Source of the DNA: Dipteronia dyeriana
Taxonomy: Eukaryota > Streptophyta > Magnoliopsida > Sapindales > Sapindaceae
NCBI GenBank assembly: GCA_032871835.1
Contig: CM065296.1
Span: forward strand, 878,001-942,000
Direction of reading: 5' to 3'
DNA: 64,000 nt
Notes under the pieces: model-generated
Databases searched by the model: none
Told to the model about the DNA's origin: nothing
What the model saw: only the letters and a program-made list of their open reading frames with translations
In this document: one piece after another, positions 33,723 through 45,150 of the stretch
Position numbering within the stretch: position 1 is the first letter of the stretch
Layout: the number at the start of each line of letters is the position of its first letter
Translations under genes and position numbers: made by a program

Positions 33723-34950
33723 GCTATTTCGTGACAAAACCACCACTCACATTGATCTTCACAAAACAAAATAAAACACCGGGAAAATATTCTACATTAC
33801 AAAGAGATAAACATAAAAAAACTTCAAATCTTCAATCTCTTGTAGAACTATCATCCCTATACACAAAGCAAGCACAAATACACTTTCCAACCAAGTGCAT
33901 GTGAGATGATCAAGTGAATATAAAACAAAAGTAATTGCATTCAATAATATGAGTAAGACATCGTGAAATGCTCATGCAATGCTCCCCCTTAAGGGGTTAC
34001 TCCCCCTGCATGTAATCTCCCCTTAAAACAAGTACTACTCATGCAATGCTCCCCATCAAAGCCAACACAAGCACATGCTACTCCCCTAACATCACAATGC
34101 TAGGTCAATGCTACTCTCTCTTTTTGTCATGATATAGGCAAAGGAGAAGTCCCCAACCGGGTCACTCAAGGCAAAGAAAGAAAGGAGCATACAAGATTGT
34201 TGCATAATTATATAAGCCACATTTATGCAACTCCATTAATAGGAGAGAAACAAGGAGATTTATTTGAAGAAAATGTGTGAATCAAAAATGCCTTGCATAC
34301 AAGACACGTTGCATTCAAGTCCAAAAACAATGTTATTTGGTAAAACAAATGACAAAGGGTTCCAATATAATTCAAACCAATTTCACCATTTGTCATGAGA
34401 GAAGCAAGGATATAGAGTTTTTATAGATATCAATTTTTAATGGCACTATATCTAACTTTATAAGCTAAACATGGCATGAGCAACTTTGCACCCTATTTGA
34501 TTTTTTCGGGAGGATACCCGTATGATAGTAGCCATATTCAACTAATAAAGAAAGAGAGGCATTGATGCAACATTTTAGTCTCACTAGCTTCTTTTCACAC
34601 AATATTTTGTATTTGACAATTGCAATCATCAATTCATGCTTTATTATTTTTCGTTAGCATGTTATAAAAGAATCATCATGTCATGGAGATGACTATAGGT
34701 CATTCAACATGTATTTCCTATGTAGATCTCCTAGTCCAAAAATGCATGTTTGGATATAAATATGACATGGATAGTAATCAAAGTAGAGTTCACACTTATT
34801 GAATAAAATATAATATAATATAATATAAGTGCAACCAATCTACTCAAGCAATCAATAAAGGAGCATAAACATTTCCGATTTTTTGCATGCAACAAGTATA
34901 CAAAGCTCTCTTTTCTTGAGTTCCCCATACAGGGTCAAAATTTAACCAAG
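33723..34950 (-). other. Non-coding 3' region of copia F
   Basis: No frame and no polymerase motif on either strand. It has several CT-rich, minus-strand purine-rich blocks (CTCCCCCTTAAGGGG at about 33980; CTCCCC near 34000-34080). These resemble the region between pol and PPT in SIRE elements and mark the junction left by loss of pol. Confidence 0.65.
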
Positions 34951-36570
34951 TCATTGAGAAACATGTGCTCCTATAGACTTACCAAGTCCAAAGGACCTAT
35001 TTGCATCTACGGTTATCTCATAGGCACTAAGGCAAGCGGGTTCATTCTTTCTAACCCACCTAGGTTCCACTTTCTCATTTCTAGTGGTTAAACATATATT
35101 TCTAACAACCCTAGGTTCATGCATATTTGCCCATTTTTTCAACCGATATTCTTTCATGCTCTCTATTCTACACCTCTTAATGTACTTAAAGCAATTTGGT
35201 CTTAAGTGACCAATCATACCACAAAAATGACAAGTAGGTACAAAATGAGAATTTATACCTTTGCATTGTGATCTCATCGATGCATCGCCATGTCGATGAG
35301 GTTGTCTTTTGTGATGCACCGGTTGGCTTTTTCTTAGAGCTTGAGCCAATTGGTGGCACTTTTGTGGTCTAGCTTGTTGAGATGGATGAGCCGGTTGAAC
35401 ATGCCCTCTTGGTTGAGGAAGGCTTGGAAGTGGAGCTCTTGATTGTTGAGGTTTAGCACCATTCTTTATTGGCCCTTTTACTTGGCCATTCTTGGATGTC
35501 TCTCCAAGATCAATCTTCCTCCTAGGATGTTATGGAGGTAAAGCTCTTTTCTTGCCTTGAGCTTGAGGTTGCATGACCTTGGCTTTCTTCAATTCTCCAA
35601 GGCACCTCATCTCATTCTTCTTGATGATCTTCAAGGAATTGTCTTTGTTGGCAAGTTCATCCTTCATTGCCTTCATCCTTTGATGGCAATCATCAATCTC
35701 CTTCTCACACTTGGACACATCAACTATGTCCATCTTCAAGGAGTCATCTAACTTGGTCCTTAGTTGAAGATTTTCTTCCTTCAACTTCTTGATTTCTTCG
35801 TTTTTCTTCTTCAAAGACCTTTGAAGACTTTTAATGAAGTCTTCGTAACCAAACTCTTCATCACTCAAGTTCTTAGAGCTTGAACTTTCTTCATTGAAGC
35901 TTCTACCACTTGTACTCTCGTGGCAATCATCATCTAAACTAGCTTCTTCAATGTCGACCTTGAGCGATAGGTGTATTGTGGCCGCTTTAGAGTTGTCATC
36001 GTGTAAAGCGTACACGACTATGTGATTCCTTTCACATCCCTTGGAACCCGAAGAGCATTTTTCACTTTTACTAGAAGAGTAGGCCTTTGATTTGCCTCTT
36101 TGACTCTTGCTCTTTGAATTTCCACAATCCGTGAAAATGTGCCCATAGCCGCCATAATCAAAACATCGAAGCTTGTTCTTCGAGGTACCTAAATTTTTGT
36201 CTTTTTCTTTCGTGGTACCTTCGTGGGTGATTCGTAGAATCTCCCAAGCTTCTCGAACATCTTGAGTGGATTGGATGAGCTTTGGTTGACTCTTACCCAC
36301 TGCACGATATAAGGCATGAAGACCTTTTGAATTCCATTCGGCAGCCTCGAGTTCATCATTAGTCCAATTCAACTTGGGTTTAGGCATATAAGCCTCATTC
36401 TCTTGTGTCTCTATGGGAGTTGAGTATCCTTCTTCGACACACATCCACACATGCTCATCAAGGTCACACAAAAAGAACTCCATCCTCACTTTCTAAGAGG
36501 GGTAGTTATCCTTGGTGAGCGTAGGTGGTTCAGAGATCAACGCACTCTCAAGTCTCTCAAAATCACACAT
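34951..36570 (-). pseudogene. gag: Copia F gag (SIRE type) with two zinc knuckles, near-intact
   Basis: The likely start at 36570-36568 gives MCDFERLESALISEPPTLTK, followed by a TAG replacing a Trp codon at about 36495. The next long frame runs to 35530. It has LNWTNDELEAAEWNSKGLHA, then REAWEILRITHEGTT (UBN2 gag), a first knuckle CFDYGGYGHIFTDC (one Cys changed to Tyr), a Ser-rich segment, and a coiled coil (KSLQRSLKKKNEEIKKLKEE). After a stop the frame continues with a Pro/Gln-rich linker and a second knuckle CHFCGMIGHLRPNC. It ends at 34951 where a protease would be expected (RWVRKNEP). Gag packages RNA and can be supplied to, or borrowed from, relatives. Confidence 0.87.
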
Positions 36571-36669
36571 AGTGTTTTGGGTAAAATGAGTGCAAATGAA
36601 TGCAAATGTATGAATGATCAAAATACACACCAAAATGAGCAAGGCTCACCTATGTATGTCTAGGAACTT

Positions 36670-36681
36670 GCTCTTATACCA
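36670..36681 (-). other. Primer binding site, copia F
   Basis: Minus-strand TGGTATAAGAGC, two bases from the LTR end. One base differs from the canonical copia initiator-Met site. Confidence 0.88.
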
Positions 36682-36683
36682 AT

Positions 36684-38241
36684 TGAAACAAATTGTATAG
36701 TGTGTAATATTAATCTAGATGGGGGGGTGAATGGATTTTAAATAAATTTACCCAATTTTCGTTAAAGGTCAAGTTGACAAAAATGCCCCTATCTAGTTAC
36801 AAAAATACGACAAGTGTAATAAATGCGAAAATAGTAAAGACACTTGAGATATACGTGGAAACCCTCAAAATGGGAAAAACCACGGGCTGATGAGTGCGCC
36901 ACACTAGAACCTCGAATCCACTAATGGCAAAGGAATTACAACCTAATACCGGTTTAATCCACTACCACTGCCTAATCCCGGTATAAGTGAACCTAGTCCA
37001 TCTTGCTTGCGATTTAAGCTACCTACTCCCGGAAGCAACACAAGTCTTACTTCTCAATAAAGAGATAAAATGTCCTAGGTGAATATATGATGATATTCAA
37101 TGAACAAACAAGGCTAGGAAACCCTATATGCTTATCTAGAATAATGAGATGACAATTAATGCAATCCTAGATATCAAGAGCTAAATGACATGTTCAAGAA
37201 GCTTAGCTAAATATAGATCAAACAATCCTATGAAGTTATCACAATACAACACTCAATCATGGCATCACAACAATCTCTAATTTGTATCTAGAAAATGTTC
37301 TAAGAGCATACAAATAATTAAAGAAAATGCTTAGCAAGTAAAACACTTAACTTGTAAGAAGATAGTGAAGGATTTACCAAGCAAGATGTGATGAAGCAAA
37401 CCTTTCCATTGATGCACTCTAAATGAACGTAGATGATGCAAGATGAAGTTTTTATGCACATGGGAATGCTTTGAGTGATTAAAAATGAGTTCAAAGGAAA
37501 ATATGTGATATTCTAAACTCATACACAACCTTAAACCAAAGAGTTATATATATATATGAGATCTAAACAAAGTGAGGTCGATTTAAAAAAAATGTTTCAG
37601 CTTCCTCTGTGTGCGCTGGTCGAGTAGCGCACCACCAGCGCACAACCTAATTTTACAATATATGCTGAATGAGTGGCACATCCCAGTGGCACAACACATG
37701 CGTAAATCCTCTGGAATGTTTGCGCTTGTGAGGCTACGCTCGTCGAGTAGTGCACCACCAGCGTACGCCCACTTTTTTCAACTGTGCACGGGTGCAACAG
37801 CGTAACTCAGTTGCGCAACACATACGACGATCCACTGGAATGTTGCACTGGTGAGGTGCACTGGTCGAGTAGCGCACCACCAACGCAAAGCCTATTTTCA
37901 ACACTCAAACACACAAAATCAATAAGTTCAAGAGTGATGAAAAATGCATAATATTCTAATGCCTAGCATGACATAAAACTTTGATTACAAGATGCACATA
38001 TATCAAACAAGAGTCAGTTAAACCAAAATGCACACAAGTATAAACACTCAACATATGTGAATAAGAGTTATGCATGAATATGTGAGTGTGTGCAACTAAC
38101 TCTTCAAAGCAAGTAAGCATAAGAATTTTACCTTCGGTGCTTCTCCTCTTGAGGTCTTGAGAGCCTAAGCTACCCTTACATAATACCCCCAACATGTGAT
38201 TTATTCACGAAATAAGCCAATCAACAATTGAGGATTTTACA
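36684..38241 (-). repeat. 5' LTR of copia F (right)
   Basis: In plus coordinates it starts TGAAACAAAT and ends GGATTTTACA, giving true TG/CA ends. Its GC-rich U3 block at 37890-37610 and TATA region at about 37559-37546 mirror the left LTR. It lacks a segment of about 25 bp near 37490 that the left copy has. Confidence 0.93.
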
Positions 38242-38860
38242 CTATCCATGGAGTTCCTAAGAAATTAGGTGTAACAGTGGTTAGAAATGAGCAAAATAAG
38301 TTGGTCCCTCAGAGGCTTTAAATAGGCTGGAGAGTGTGTATTGACTATAGAAAGTTGAACTTAGCCACCAGAAAGAACCATTTCCCTCTCCTATTCATTG
38401 ACCAGATGCTGAAGCAATTGGCAGGGCACAATCATTTTTGTTTCCTTGATGGTTACTCAGGATACAATCATATAGCCATAACACCAAAAGATCAAGAGAA
38501 TACTACTTTTACATGTCCATTTAGGACATTTGCCTACATACGAATGCCATTTGGTCTCTGTAATGCTCCAGACACCTTTCAGAGATGCATGATGTCTATC
38601 TTTTTAGATATGGTGGAGGAGATCATTGAGGTGTTCATGGATGATTTCTCCATGTTTGAAGATTCCTTTGAGCTATGTTTGAAGAACTTAGCATTGGTTC
38701 TATAGAGATGTAAGGAGAACAACTTGGTCTTAAACTGGGAGAAGTGTCAATTTATGGTGCAACAAGGGATAGTCCTCAGGCATGTGATAAGCAAGAGAGG
38801 AATTGAGGTGGATAAGGTGAAGGTGGAGGTAATCCAAAGTCTACAACCCCTTACGTCAAG
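38242..38860 (+). pseudogene. pol: Element E reverse transcriptase, 3' part
   Basis: It begins with the right CTATC duplication and resumes RT with GVPKKLGVTVVRNEQNKLVP, then WRVCIDYRKLNLATRKNHFP, CFLDGYSGYNHI, FAYIRMPFGLCNAPDTFQRC and VFMDDFSMFEDSFELC. The catalytic FMDD is intact. Stops interrupt at about 38324 and 38703. Thumb residues (VLRHVISKRGIEVDKVKVEV) lead to a frame change at about 38860. Confidence 0.9.
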
Positions 38861-39480
38861 TGAGGTCTTTCCTTGGGCATGCAGGTTTCTACAGAAGATT
38901 CATCCGAGATTTTTCTAAGATAACAAAACCCTTGTGTTCGCTCCTTCAGAAAGAGACAGAAATTGAGATGAGAAATGAGTGCTTGAATGCTTTTGATACC
39001 TTGAAGGATGCCTTGACAACCGCATCTATCATGATACCACTGAATTAGGAGTTGCATTTTGAACTAATGTGTGATGATTCAGATTATGCTATCAAGGCAG
39101 TTTTGGGGCAGCGGCTGGATAAGGTTCCACACGTCATTTATTATGCTTCTAGGACCTTAAATGACGCCTAACTTAACTACTCAACATCTGAGAATGAGCT
39201 TCTAGCAGTGGTTTTTACCTTAGAAAAGTTTAGAGCATATTTGGTGGGAGCCAAAGTAGTGGTATTCTCAGATCATGCAGCCCTTAGGTATATTCTTTAG
39301 AAAAAAGATGCCAAGCCAAGATTGATTCGGCGGATCCTACTATTATAAGAGTTCTATTTGGAGATATGAGACAAGAAGGGTGTGGAGAATGTGGTAGCCG
39401 ACCACTTGAGTAGGTTAGTGCAGGAAAATCCGGAGGAAGCGGATGAATTACCATTGAGAGAAAAAATTTCGGATGAGCAG
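38861..39480 (+). pseudogene. pol: Element E RNase H
   Basis: RSFLGHAGFYRRFIRDFSK opens it, then [60 protein letters not shown] and VENVVADHLSRLV. The expected acidic residues are present. About six stops (for example at 39048, 39170, 39299 and 39346) interrupt it, mostly where relatives have Gln or Trp. Confidence 0.87.
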
Positions 39481-40085
39481 TTTTGGAGTGTGTCGGATAA
39501 GGAGCCGTAGTATGCAGATATCGTGAGCTACTTGGTTAGTGGGATGCTTCCGACAGATTTAAACTCCCAAGGACAAAAGCAGTTCATAGCTAGGTCAAAG
39601 AAGTTTTTTTGGGATGATCCATTCTTATACGTACATTGTCTCGATGCGGTCATTATGAGGTGTGTTCCATAGGCTGAACAGGGTGATGAGCTTTGGTTTT
39701 GTCACAAGCTTCATTGTGGAGGTCATTTTAGGGCACAGAAGACAGTTTTGAAAGTGTTACAATCGAGTGTCTATTGGGAATCATTGATGAAGGATGCAGT
39801 CCGATATTGCTCAACATGTGATAAATGTCAGCGGACGGGGAACATTGAAAAAGGAATGAGATTCCCCTAGCTAGTGCCATGGTGGTCAAGTTATTTGATG
39901 TGTGGGGCATCGATTTCATGGGACCATTCCATCCTCTTATGGGTTTAGCTACATCCTCGTTGAGGTTGACTATGTGTCAAAATGGGTAGAAGCACGGGCT
40001 TTGAGGACCAGTGATGGCCAAACAGTGGTAAAGTTTGTGAATGAGACCATATTTACTAGATTTGGGACTCCTAGAGCTATAATCA
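39481..40085 (+). pseudogene. pol: Element E integrase, 3' truncated
   Basis: The H2C2 zinc-binding region is preserved (HKLHCGGHFRAQKTVLKVLQ, then CSTCDKCQRTGNIEKGMRFP). The core begins with LFDVWGIDFMG across a frame change at about 39900, so the first catalytic Asp is kept. It runs through SYILVEVDYVSKWVEARALR to RFGTPRAII. At about 40085 the sequence changes to non-element DNA before the second Asp. The rest of the integrase and the 3' LTR are missing. Confidence 0.87.
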
Positions 40086-40320
40086 TTTGTTGCCCTTATG
40101 AAGAATTTTAACAATTTCCACTTATATTGTTACCCGCTAAAATCAATTTAAAAGCACGTGAAGCAATCAAATTTTCATAAATTTAAAGGTAGATAAGAAT
40201 TATTTTTGACAAAATGCAATTAGAACTCTTTAATTCTAATCTAAATTTGGTAAAAATAGAAAAGGGTCACTTGGAGAAATCATTACTAAAATAATGATCG
40301 TTTTCTCATGAGAAATTATG
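40086..40320. other. A+T-rich stretch after the truncation point of element E
   Basis: No frame and no recognisable element. It lies between the broken integrase and the beginning of inverted repeat D. Confidence 0.5.
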
Positions 40321-40483
40321 GTTTTGATCTAAAACATTTATTGATTATCTATATAATTCTAAGTTCTTATGGTTACAGAACTTCACATGAGAGCAAAAGA
40401 GGAAAAAAAGAATAATATAGAGGTTGTTTAACATCTCAATCATATTAATTTTTAAAAGCAAATTAGGAAAACAATTGAATAAT
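40321..40483 (-). repeat. Repeat D, inverted copy, part 1
   Basis: The reverse complement matches 22500-22680 (CTCTCATGTGAAGTTCTGTA, then AACCATAAGAAC, then AATGTTTTAGATC). It is split from part 2 by the CACTA element. Confidence 0.78.
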
Positions 40484-42048
40484 CACTACAAAAAAAATGG
40501 CCATCAGCAAGGGCTAAATGTCATCGAAAACGATGGATTCCCGTCGAAACTTCGATTTTTCGATTGGAAACGGCCGTCAAAAATACGTTCGTCGGAAATA
40601 AACTTTTATTGACGAGTCGTCGAAAATACCACTTTTTTCGACGGTAATGACCGTCGTAAAAAATGAAAATGATCGTCGGTAATAATATTAAAAATGGACG
40701 ACAAACCGTCGAAAATACCTTTTTTCGACAGTCATTTACCGTCGATAATAGTAATAAAAAAATAGTCAAAATTAGTTGTATTTTGATACTTCATCTCCTC
40801 TTAAACCCTTCTTAAGGAACCCCCAAGATCAACCGGGTACACCCCACATCACCCTGATCTATTGTTAAATTCCAAATAATTCATGCAACTTCCATGGACA
40901 TTGAAGATGGTAAGTGATGCTTTTACCATTTTGCTATAAGTTGATATCTGATATATTTTACATACTATCTATATATAAATTATTGATATATTTTACACAT
41001 GATCCAATTGAATTTATATTTTGCATACTTTTTAAAATGTTATGATATTGTATTTCAAATTAAATATTTTTATTAAAATATTCTCTTATCTGATAGAAAA
41101 GTATGACTTGATTTTACCAGTTTGCTACAACCACATATTTTAATAGGTAATGCATTTTATACATGTATTTTTTTATAATCAATATTTTAGTGAAAAATTA
41201 ATAATTTTTATTAATTAATATTTTAAACTCATTTAAAAAAAGATTTATAATTATTTTGTAAAATATACAAATAGATATTAAAAAAGGTTTTTTTAGAGCA
41301 TTCTTTTTTTTAATTTTTTTTAATATAGTCAAGTTTAGTAGACATAATTAAAAATAACCAAATGTTCTTGTAATTACTAATAATTTTGATATATTTCATA
41401 CTTGATTAATTTAGCCCAATATGTCCTTACGTTTTTTTAAATTAATTGATATTTCAAAATTGAACTAAAATACTTGGTGAAAAAAATTTATAGACTGATT
41501 TCGCTAAAAATTATAGTGATAAAAAAATTAGTACATATTTTGATGTATTTAAAATATTGACTTATAAGTCATTTTTTAATGTAGTATATAAGTTATCACA
41601 TACATAAATATATTCCATTACAATTATTAATTTATATTATAATATTTAACTAATTATATTTTTCATGACAATACCGTAACAAATAATAATAAAAATAATA
41701 CCAAATTATTTGACTATTTCTGATGGCCATTAGGCCATCGAAATTTCGATATTAACTCGTTCATAATTTCGACGGTATTTATGCCGTCGAAAATGTAGGT
41801 CATTTTTCGTTTTCGACGGCACATATATTGCCGTCGGAAATGTGGGTCATTTTCGACGGTATACATAGCGCCGTCGAAAATGTGAGTCATTTTTGACTGT
41901 TTTTTTACTATTGTCGGCAGCCATTTACCGTCGAAATGTGGTATTAATTTTTTCATTATTTTCGTTGGTGTCGAAAAAGACTGAACCACCGTCGGTAATT
42001 TTAGCCGTCGAAAATAGTTGGTCGCTAATAGACACTTTTTTTGTAGTG
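40484..42048. mobile_element. Non-autonomous CACTA (En/Spm-type) transposon, 1565 bp
   Basis: The ends are CACTACAAAAAAAATGGCCA and, inverted, CACTACAAAAAAAGTGTCTA. A 3-bp target duplication AAT lies at 40481-40483 and 42049-42051. Both subterminal regions carry many copies of CGTCGAAAAT/ATTTTCGACG-type motifs in both orientations, as in CACTA subterminal repeats. The 900-bp centre is A+T rich with no transposase, so it needs a helper in trans. Confidence 0.9.
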
Positions 42049-42576
42049 AATATAAAGGTAGTTTAACGTCCCATCCTATTAATGAACCCTTAATGTTTCC
42101 CCTAATTTATAATTTTTTTAAAATTAGTGATGAATTATTAATGTCAAGATTTTTTAATGACAAATGTTTGTAAACTTAGGATCTCACATTTCAACACAAA
42201 TGTAATATTGTAATTAGGTAACCATATCTCAGTATAAAATGAATTAATTTTAATAATTTAATTATATTATTTCTCAAACCAAACTAACACTAGTTTGCCC
42301 ACATAAATGTAATAAAAATATGAATGATGTATAAGTGGCCTTAATCAAATTAGTCACAGAATAGTATCTCTTGGCAAATTAATATATATATTAAATTCTA
42401 AATGATTAAAATGGAATAGTTCAGTTACCATTCTCTAAAATTTGATCTCAATTAATTAAGAGTGGTGGCAACACTAACTTACACGTATTGTCTTATATTT
42501 CTTTTCTATGCGTATTTGATAAGTATTTCTTTTTTTTTTTTTGCTATAATATTTGATAAAAAAATAAAGTAAAAAT
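42049..42576 (-). repeat. Repeat D, inverted copy, part 2
   Basis: The reverse complement follows 22850-23300 closely (GTGAGATCCTAAGTTTACAA, CAAACTAGTGTTAGTTTGGT, TTAATTAATTGAGATCAAAT). It ends at the 5' AAAAT target duplication of element G. Confidence 0.82.
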
Positions 42577-43460
42577 TGTCATATGTGAATTTTATCGTAC
42601 GTACATATCATCAACAAAGATGATAAATTGTCAGGTGGACATCCGAATAGGCATTCAGAAAATATCCTACAAGACATCACCGAAGAAGAGAAAACCCGAG
42701 TAAGCAGATGTTGAACAAAACCTACTCAGGGTCAATCGACGTCATATACTACTCGGGATCAGTTAATGACACTCGGGACTGGTTAAATGACATTTCTACT
42801 CGGGATCAAATGATGTTACTCGAGACCAGCGGGTATTGTCCTTACTCGGGACAAATATAAAAACCGAATAAAAAGCCCAGCGCATAGCTCACACAGATTA
42901 AGTCATTAAAATACATGCAGATATCCATATCAAAAAGGAATCCCAATAAGAACATAATACTGAGCAGGAAGGGTTCCCAATCAGGTAACAACTTTATTTC
43001 TTTAAAAAGACTACGCTCTTATAAGGAAATAAGTCCTAATTGGACTACATTACTAGAGTCCCTTTCGATCTCAATACAAGACTCCAAAACAGGAAAGAAG
43101 ACAATCCGCTTCAAGCAAGTAAATAAATCATAATTAAATACAAAGATCTATTACTTGTACAAAGCAAATTAGGGCTCTATAAACATATAAATAAACCCAT
43201 AATCTCACAAAAAAAAATAGAGAAATAATAGAAAAATACAGAGAGAAGAAAGAGAGATCGAGAATTGTAATATTATATTTTCATAGTGGATTTTGGCTTG
43301 GTTGATCATTCAACCACCCGTGGACGTTTCTCCGGTCATCGGAGTTTAACCACGTAAAAAACTTGCTTCTGATTATTTTCTCCTTCTCTTTCTCTTTGAA
43401 TTACAGCTGAAATCCAATCCTTGTTGGCTTTTCTCACACATCCAGAAATCGACGTCAACA
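42577..43460 (+). repeat. 5' LTR of element G, 884 bp
   Basis: It matches 53524-54376 at high identity. It carries an extra segment of about 30 bp near 42620-42650 (CAGGTGGACATCCGAATAGG) absent from the 3' LTR. A TATA-like CTATAAACATATAAATAAAC lies at about 43175. Confidence 0.95.
42724..42851 (+). promoter_or_regulatory. Array of ACTCGGGA motifs in element G U3
   Basis: ACTCGGGA or one-base variants start at 42724, 42751, 42771, 42798, 42818 and 42844. The spacing alternates 27, 20, 27, 20 and 26, which makes a 47-bp tandem unit repeated about 2.5 times. It is repeated in the 3' LTR at about 53637-53757, and lies about 330 bp upstream of the TATA-like site. The regular spacing suggests repeated factor binding sites. 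Confidence 0.6.
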
Positions 43461-43462
43461 AT

Positions 43463-43481
43463 TGACGCTAGAATGAGGGGG
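43463..43481 (+). other. Primer binding site, element G
   Basis: TGACGCTAGAATGAGGGGG follows the LTR end after two bases. It resembles the TGGCGCTAGAAGGAGGG site of other Tat-type elements with two or three changes. I do not assign the tRNA. Confidence 0.65.
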
Positions 43482-43489
43482 TGCGGTGA

Positions 43490-45150
43490 ACCTTCGATTT
43501 AATTAAAAGCAATGACAGGAAGCAGAAGCAATTCCAGGGATGTCTAAAAATCTCTAGATAACTTCCATATTGGCAGCAGCTCGCGATATCTCGCTGCAAC
43601 CACGGAGAACCAACCTATATTCCTGGCAAGGATCCAGCAAGTTCCTCCAATCAGTTGAGACCTGACACAACATTTTCGAGAAGCGTTGCAACAATTGGTG
43701 GCAGACGCAGCAAAGGAAGGAGTTGATCTACTGGCTGCAGAGGCACAAACTCCTAACCTCCGGCCTGTGAGGCTTCATTCTGTTATGGTAGGGCCAGAAC
43801 TAAATGCACCGAAAGCCAGAAGGAACTCTGTTCCAATCAATCAGGCTAGACGTGAAACACTTGAAGAGGAACGACCATGCCAGAAGCAAAACCAGGATCA
43901 GACAGCCTGTGCTAGACACAGCAAACATGACCGGTACAGGGATTGGTCGTCATCAGAAGATAGCGATCGGCACCATCGCAAGTGTCATCATGAAATCATA
44001 CGTGAAACCTGGCATCAAAGTGAAGAGCCAGAAAGAGGAATGACAATTACCCAACGGTTCAACCATCAGGGAAATCCTGTGGGAGATAGAGATGTCGTAA
44101 TCTAGAGCCTAACCACGCTCTAGTCAGGCGTTATGGGTACAATGATTTATCTGACGAGGATTCTGACAGCCCGTTCACCAGGGACATCCCGTGGACTTCA
44201 TTCTCAGAAAGATTCAAGATGCCACACGTGGAGCAGTTCAAGAAGGATACAAACCCAAAAGAACATGTCAGGCGTTATAAAAGCGCTATGGCCCAGTAAG
44301 CCTATAGCGATCCCTTACTATGCCTCAACTTCCCATAAACTGTAGGAGACATGAGCTCAAAATGGTTCTGGAGATTACCCCCAGCAAGCGTCAGAATTTT
44401 CAGTGAACTGAGCATGAGTTTTTCAAGGCAATTTCTGAGCAATGTTCACAGGAAAAAATTGGTGGCTCACCTTTCTCAAATAAAACAAGGGAAAGATGAG
44501 TCGCTGAAGAATTACTTGGGAAGGTTCGGCCAAGCAGTATTAGAAATCGGCATTGCAAATGATGAAGCAATAATTGCTGCATTCATCAACAACCTATAGA
44601 ATGGACGGTTGTTTTTTGACTTAAGAAGAGCCCGTCTAACCAGATATACAGATATGATGGACATGGTAGAAGGATATGCACTAGCCGAGGAAGAAGAGTT
44701 AGCCACAGGAGGTTGCTACATGCATGGAGGAAAACCCGAAAAGAAAGCTGAGTATAAGGTGCAGAACCAAAAGGGGAAACAGTAAAGGAAAAAGTAAGGA
44801 CGGGGGAAACGGGCATAATGCCGAACAGACCACGGAGAAATACCGAGGTAGATACACCAACTACACCCCTCTTCGGAAAAAGCAGAAGGAAATCCTGACC
44901 ATTTTGGAAACAAAGAATATGGTAAAAGATCCTCGACGACAGTCTCAGTTCGCCCGACAAGATACCACCAAATACTGTAGATTTCATAAGGAAACTGGCC
45001 ATGAGACTTCCAAGTGTTACTAGCTCAGAGATTACATAGAAACCCTCATTCGGGAAGAACATCTACAGGATGTAATCTTGAAAAGGGATGAGAAGTCAGA
45101 AACAAAGAAAGAGATCAGGGCCGATCACAACTCTGGTCGAAATCAAGAGG
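43490..45150 (+). pseudogene. gag: Element G gag, broken
   Basis: A charged N-terminal part (43686-44105) is rich in Arg/His/Glu. The capsid core follows: DIPWTSFSERFKMPHVEQFK, then WFWRLPPASVRIFSELSMSF, SRQFLSNVHRKKLVAHLSQI, KQGKDESLKNYLGRFGQAVL. A basic linker follows, then a zinc-finger-like YCRFHKETGHETSKC at about 44975-45020. Stops lie at about 44297, 44342, 44597, 44783 and 45021, and a frame change near 44720. The initiation codon is not certain. Confidence 0.87.

Larger units (their letters stand above)
32132..38241 (-). mobile_element. SIRE-like copia element F, gag-only, 6110 bp, complete termini
   Basis: Two LTRs (32132-33709 and 36684-38241), PBS, PPT and a 5-bp target duplication are all present. 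The internal region (2974 bp) encodes only gag, then 1.2 kb of non-coding DNA up to the PPT. Protease, integrase, RT and RNase H are absent. The LTRs look about 95-97 percent identical by eye, so the insertion is fairly young compared with its neighbours. The structure resembles non-autonomous gag-only (TR-GAG-like) elements or an internal deletion derivative of a SIRE/Maximus copia. Confidence 0.9.
24350..40085 (+). mobile_element. Ty3/gypsy element E, plus strand, 3' truncated, host of several insertions
   Basis: A long 5' LTR (to 29022), tRNA-Asp-type PBS, gag, part of protease, RT, RNase H and the first half of integrase appear in order. Nested inside are a hAT MITE (25884-26777), an LTR-like insert (about 29986-31016) and copia F (32132-38241). 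The integrase frame stops matching after RAII at about 40085 and no 3' LTR follows. Internal deletion removed the protease active-site half. Gag and pol motifs are closest to elements B and H (Athila-like). Confidence 0.85.

Noticed and set aside
44586..45062. A 158-codon minus-strand frame opposite element G gag
   Set aside because: The plus strand there encodes clear gag and zinc-finger motifs; the minus frame is Phe/Leu rich without a motif.
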